Assembly: GCA_025667525.1 (NCBI GenBank)
Contig: CM046878.1
Coordinates: 392,526,974 to 392,590,973 of the forward strand
Origin: Glebionis coronaria
Taxonomy: Eukaryota; Streptophyta; Magnoliopsida; Asterales; Asteraceae
DNA: 64,000 nucleotides
Direction: 5' to 3'
The position numbers and the translations under genes were made by a program. Below the pieces are notes generated by a model, which saw only the letters and a list, made by a program, of their open reading frames with translations, made no database searches and had not been told where the DNA came from. Shown here in pieces: positions 59,597-64,000 of the stretch (position 1 is its first letter; each line of letters begins with the position of its first letter).

Positions 59597-61721
59597 TTCG
59601 AGGTCAATTTAGGCTCGTGATTCGGTTAACAAAAACAAGCGCTTCTCGGGAGGCAACCCGATGATCTATCCTTTACCCGTTTTCATAATAACTGTAGGGG
59701 GAGCTATGTAGGTGTTTGTTGTCTTGTTTCTTATGATGTGCAGGGATTAAAGCGTTCAAAGAGCACTTTTGATGATATTTGACGACCCGTGATCCCGTGT
59801 TCCCGTCTTCCCGGTTCTATCCTAAACTTGTGTGATTCAATATTTCATATCTTATATGTTGACATTGAAATCGCTATAGTCGTCTCTTCCTTAGCAAGAT
59901 TTAGACAAAGTGCACAATGTCCTAAGTGTAGGGGAGTTTACTCCCACATGCTTAAACATTGAGGACAATGTTTATATCAAGTGTAGGGGGGCTTCTATCG
60001 AAGTTAAGTGGGCTTTTCCATGAATATGTCCTCATTTTAACCGGAAAATTTAATTTTTTGACGTTTTTCAAAATTTTTGATCTATTTTGGCCTAGTAGTA
60101 TTTTTCATTTATTTTCTTTTATTTTCTTGCATCGTATGTATATATTCCATTTCAAGAATAAAGTTAAAAGAATATTAAAGTTAAATAAAATGGTTTTAAT
60201 GAGTTTAGATATCTTTGATATATTAGGCCCGTCATGAATCTTTTGACTCAACCCGAGTTTACTTATCCAAGTTTACTCTAGCTAGTATCCTTAACGTGTT
60301 TAAATCAAGTTTTGCTAGACTTTTATATAGGGAAATTTAAAACGCGAAAGTCTTAACTCTTACGGGTTACGAACAAGAACTTTTCGCAAGTTACTATAAT
60401 CGATCCTAGAAAGTCGTTTATCAAGGGAACTTGAAAATGCGAATTCTGAGCTTGAAAAAGTCTAAGAAGTTGCAAGATCCTATAGATGACTTGAAAACCT
60501 AAAACTTTGATTTAATAGGCTAAGCATCCACGAGTCTCATTCCTTGAGATTTTAAATTGTGGAGAACGAGAGATGATAGAGTCAATTATAAGTTTGGTAT
60601 TCTTTCATGAATTTATGTGAGTTAATTATGAGCTTTTTCTCCCATCGCTTGTAAATAAATATAGTTGCAATAAGTAAGGTTGTACGATTTGAAAAGTTAC
60701 TTAGCTTCTAGCACAAGATCGTTTAAAAGTTGCTCGTTATTAATTAGAGTTCATAGCCCAGGCATAACTTATTGAAGCGGGATGTGAAGATTGGCGAGTC
60801 CGAAAAGGCCCTAACAAGGCATGAGGGCTACATTTTGTTGCTAAAGATCCAAAGTGATGTGAAGAATCATTTATCAAAAATCAATATGAAGGGTCGAGAC
60901 ACACGATGAAAAGCAAATACTCCCCTAAAGATCATTGAGAATTCTATCCGAAAAGACCCTAGAAAGGTATGAGGATAAATAGATCCAAGTTCTAAAAGGA
61001 GGCGGATCGTTGTATATCAAAATCCAAAATAATGATTGGAGAAAAATGAAGAAGTCGTGGTCCAAGTATGAAGAATCTCTCAAAAACTTCAAGTGAAGAA
61101 ATTCCTATTATGAAGAGAAGACCATTATTTCAAGAACATCTCTCAAGATTCGAAGTATGAAGTCAATGCTAAATATCGATCCGAGAAAGGTCTCAAATGA
61201 TGAAGCGAGTTATGCCAAGATATGAACTTTATGAGGTCTCGAGAAGTAGTTTTAAAAGATTTTGTCCTTTAGCTAACTATTGATTAAATCGTCCTACTTT
61301 ATTTTCAGCCTTAATAAATTATCGAAATAAGTCAACAATGCATCCTCATGATCATTCAAGACAACAATAAAATATAAGATATACACCTAGGAATAAGGGA
61401 GTCTAAGTGAGTAATTGAGCCACATGAGTGAGTGTTAGCTTACTAACTTATAATTACAATGATCTCGTTTCTAAGCTTGGTGTGGGAAACGTGAAACTTG
61501 AGGGTGATAAATATTCATGACAATCAAAGCCCTAATGTAAGTCTTAGATTTCTTTACTTATTCTTCCTTCTTGCATTTTGTAATTTTCTAATCTTTTTTG
61601 TTTCCTTAATGTCTTGTGTTTAATAAAGGCCAAGGTAGGTTAATTATGATGGAAAATGTAAATCTTGCTTTGTAATTAATGCATTGCATGAGGGAATTGC
61701 AATGGTTAAGTGTAGGGGATT
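59597..61721 (+). other. Non-coding 3' region and polypurine tract of X2
   Basis: There is no gene. A perfect hairpin AAACATTG-AGGA-CAATGTTT (59954-59973) is followed by AAGTGTAGGGGGG (about 59979), a purine tract like the true one AAGTGTAGGGGATT (61708-61721). Other GTAGGGG copies lie near 59695 and 59930. Short phrases such as GAAAAGGCCCTAACAAGGCATGAGGGC recur loosely at 60805-60980, suggesting degenerate repeats. Confidence 0.7.
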
Positions 61722-62617
61722 TGATAGGTGGGAAAACACCCATCCTTTTACAACTTAAAGCAATTAAAAACGAGACTAAAACGTGTATTTAATGTTGTAA
61801 ATGTCGGAATTATGTGTGGTTTGTGTTTTTATTGTGTTTTACGACCAAAAGATGAAAAAGGAAGAAAACACGGGCTTTCACGGGCTTCTATCGAAGAAAA
61901 AGACAAAAGACGAAGTCAAAAGATCAAAAGTGCAAAAAGAACGGAAGTCAAAGGCTTATTCTGAAGATTTATCGAAGAAAAAGATTAAAGACGGAAGTTT
62001 AACGAAGTTGAAGAACCAAGTCTAATAAAAGAAGAAATTAGAAGATGGGTTCGTTTTATTTATCGACAAATCCTGAGCCAAAGTCGAGAACGTCAAGTTT
62101 AATTAAAAGACGAGAAGACTAAAAGAAAGAAGAAAGCAAGTCACCAACCACCTACCAACCTCCTCTCCTATAAATAGAAGACCTTTCATTTCATTGAAGG
62201 AGTTAGTTAATTTTAGTCATTAGTTTATTTTTAAAGTTTAGGAGTAGGAGTAGGATAATTAATTTCTCTCTCTAGATTTATTTCATGTCCTTAATCCTTC
62301 ATCTTTAATCTTGTCATCTTGAATCTTTAATCTTCATCTTAATTTCAAGCTTTTTAAGATCATTCTCATTCTACCTTTCTTGTTTTTAAATCTTATGTTT
62401 TAATTTGGTTAATCATATAGTTGTTTAATTTTTATGCTTATTGTTTAATTGATGTGTTTTTTTATTGATCTTATGGTTTTGATGTGTTTGATCTCTTTAG
62501 CTTATTTTGTTTAGTGCTTATTGTGTTATTTTCTTATTTTTAATTAAGTGTTTTTAATAGTTTATTTTTATAAAAAGTTACATTTTTAATATTTAGATTA
62601 TTTAGTGTTTTTAAAGT
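61722..62617 (+). repeat. 3' LTR of X2, left part
   Basis: TGATAGGTGGGAAAAC onward matches the 5' LTR, with TATAAATA at 62169-62176. It is interrupted after TTTTTAAAGT by a minus-strand Copia LTR; the 5' LTR continues at this point with TTTTAAATTGCGG (about 56820). Confidence 0.88.
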
Positions 62618-63362
62618 TGAAAGTCCCTAAACGAAGCTTGAGACAACAAACTTAACTAATCAACACACTTAATTACTTTTCAAACATAATACTTATTATT
62701 GTATAATAAAGAATTACAAGTGTTATGGATAACACCATTTGATGACAATGTGTTGTGCACACTTTGGACAAACTAAAACCTAACTTATGAACACAGTCGT
62801 AGATGTTTGGTTCTATAAGTTCTAAGAGTTAATGTGTGAATTCTATCAAAGTGTTCAACATAAACGCTAGGCTACATAACCTATTTATAGTGGTACGAGG
62901 TTGACTCCAAGTACTGGTTGATGGTGACTACACTAGACAGACACTTGTCAGACCTCTGTCACAAGATGCTCTTCTATTCTTGATAGTCTGCCACAATGCT
63001 TTAGAGAAATAGAGCTGACACGGTTTCCCTTTTCTTCATAGTCTCGTACACACTAAGGTATGTCCAAAGTGTGCTGAGTGTTAACAGGGTATTGCCACCC
63101 CTGTTAACCCTCAACCCCTTAGAGTCCCTGATACATCTTGGCTTTTATCCATCACAGTCAATGATTATGTCTTCAAGTAATCTTCGACTTCCTTGACAAT
63201 GTCTCTGACATGGACTCCTCTGAGGTTGCTCACAGAGACTTAGATCTCTGTGAGTCTTGTGATACTTGCCTGCCTCCTAGGCACAGTCAAGTTAATATCA
63301 AACAGCTTGATTTGTGTTTAAATCTATGATACAATGAATCTAATAAACTTAGATTCCCAACA
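62618..63362 (-). repeat. Copia-type LTR on the minus strand inserted in X2 3' LTR
   Basis: On the minus strand the LTR starts TGTTGGGAATCTAAG (63362) and ends GGGACTTTCA (62618), 745 bp with TG..CA ends. Minus-strand TATAAATA is at 62882-62889. Immediately to the right, ATCTCCCCG (63363-63371) is the complement of a CGGGGAGAT polypurine tract, so this is the 3' LTR and the body of the element lies to the right. Confidence 0.82.
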
Positions 63363-64000
63363 ATCTCCCCGTATTTAAACATAAATACAGCTAGATCTAC
63401 ATAAGTTAAGGTATGTGAGATGACAACTTCTTCTTACTTAAAACAGATCTAAACAAACATACCTCATGATTTTATTATGACTTAAAAGAAATTACAAGTA
63501 CAAAACTGATGTAAATGGATGTGTATATGTGATAATTAGATACGTTATAGGGTAAATTAGAAAATTACCTTTAGGAAAAAGTAATAGTCTAATAATACCA
63601 ATGACGAATTCAATTAAACACGTGAGTGAGTCGAGTTCGTTGTACACAAAGATCTTATGAATTTGAGACGTCTTGCTTTGATTTGGATAATCGATTTGAA
63701 TTGGTTTTCGGTTTTTAAACTACAAATTAAATCTACAAATTTTAAGCTATTTAAAATTATCCTAAAGTGCATGAATCGTAAACCCCGCCTATATTAAACA
63801 ATTAATTATTTAACAATTAAATCTATTTAAAAATTAAACTAATTTAAAATCTTTAAGAATTAATCTATTTAATAAAAATGACTTTTAAACTAATTTACTT
63901 TTAAAACTAATAAGCTAAATTAAAAATTCACTTAAAATAAACTTATTTAAAAACTATTTTTATATCAATCTAAAATTAAAATAAATCTATTTAATTAAAA
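63363..64000 (-). mobile_element. 3' internal end of the minus-strand Copia element, then AT-rich sequence
   Basis: The first 100-200 bases next to the PPT are the internal 3' end of the element. No coding region is visible. From about 63715 the sequence is very AT-rich, and in reverse complement it loosely resembles the AT-rich LTR ends of X1 and X2. It could be another insertion, but that cannot be decided here. Confidence 0.5.

Larger units (their letters stand above)
55933..62617 (+). mobile_element. X2: pol-less Athila-like element inserted in G2 3' LTR
   Basis: 5' LTR 55933-57803 (TGATAGGTG..TTCA, about 1.87 kb) is followed by a TGGCGCC PBS (57806-57820), one long decayed ORF (58079-59596), a 2.1 kb non-coding region, a PPT and a 3' LTR from 61722. 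The 3' LTR is broken at 62617 by a Copia LTR. The interior of 3.9 kb has no protease, RT or integrase. A leader block of 30 identical bases is shared with the gag-bearing X1, pointing to X2 as a non-autonomous member of that group. The target duplication (GCAAC expected) cannot be checked. Confidence 0.85.

Overview
This 64 kb window looks like heterochromatic, intergenic DNA of a flowering plant. I see no host gene, no rRNA or tRNA gene and no CRISPR array; nearly every base can be assigned to an LTR retrotransposon or to a repeat inside one. Several broken ORFs resemble, from memory and without a search, uncharacterised retroelement ORFs common in Asteraceae genomes such as Tanacetum. These are the ORF downstream of a SIRE-type pol, an acidic Cys-rich ORF of an Athila-like element, and an ORF with a CLGGNRDHIPAC motif. 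My best guess is therefore a daisy-family dicot; this is inference.

The layout is a stack of nested insertions. Element G1 is a Ty3/gypsy Tekay-type element with LTRs of about 3 kb. It enters from the left edge (5' LTR 1-2949) and its leader is split by a 9.95 kb gag-only Copia derivative (C1, 3103-13054, TSD GGTTG). G1 gag (13336-14012) is cut by an Athila-like element (X1, 14014-18757), and X1 gag is cut by a second Tekay element, G2 (starts 18758). G2 carries three insertions. A 12.0 kb SIRE-type Copia (S1, 20401-32440, TSD CTTTC) sits in its 5' LTR. A 15.2 kb non-autonomous element (N3, 36549-51707, TSD TGCTT/TGTTT) sits in its reverse transcriptase. An Athila-like pol-less element (X2, from 55933) sits in its 3' LTR. 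N3 contains a minus-strand Tat-lineage gypsy remnant (T1, 43055-48285). The 3' LTR of X2 is cut by the LTR of a minus-strand Copia element (62618-63362). Maximum depth is five: G1 > X1 > G2 > N3 > T1.

All coding regions are decayed. G2, S1, X1 and T1 keep recognisable gag, protease, RT, RNase H or integrase segments, but with frameshifts and stops. Many of the stops are codons that one C:G to T:A transition makes from CAG, CAA, CGA or TGG, as expected for methylated DNA. C1, N3 and X2 have LTRs and priming sites but no pol, so they look like parasites that move with enzymes from other elements.

The points most worth a second look are: (1) a repeated inverted-repeat module in N3, next to the TATA box in its LTRs and again 250-750 bp upstream of each of its three ORFs; (2) three short intron-like segments in G2 gag whose removal joins the frame; (3) the 151-bp hairpin array in C1; (4) a leader block shared by X1 and X2; and (5) an array of five palindromes in the Tekay LTR.
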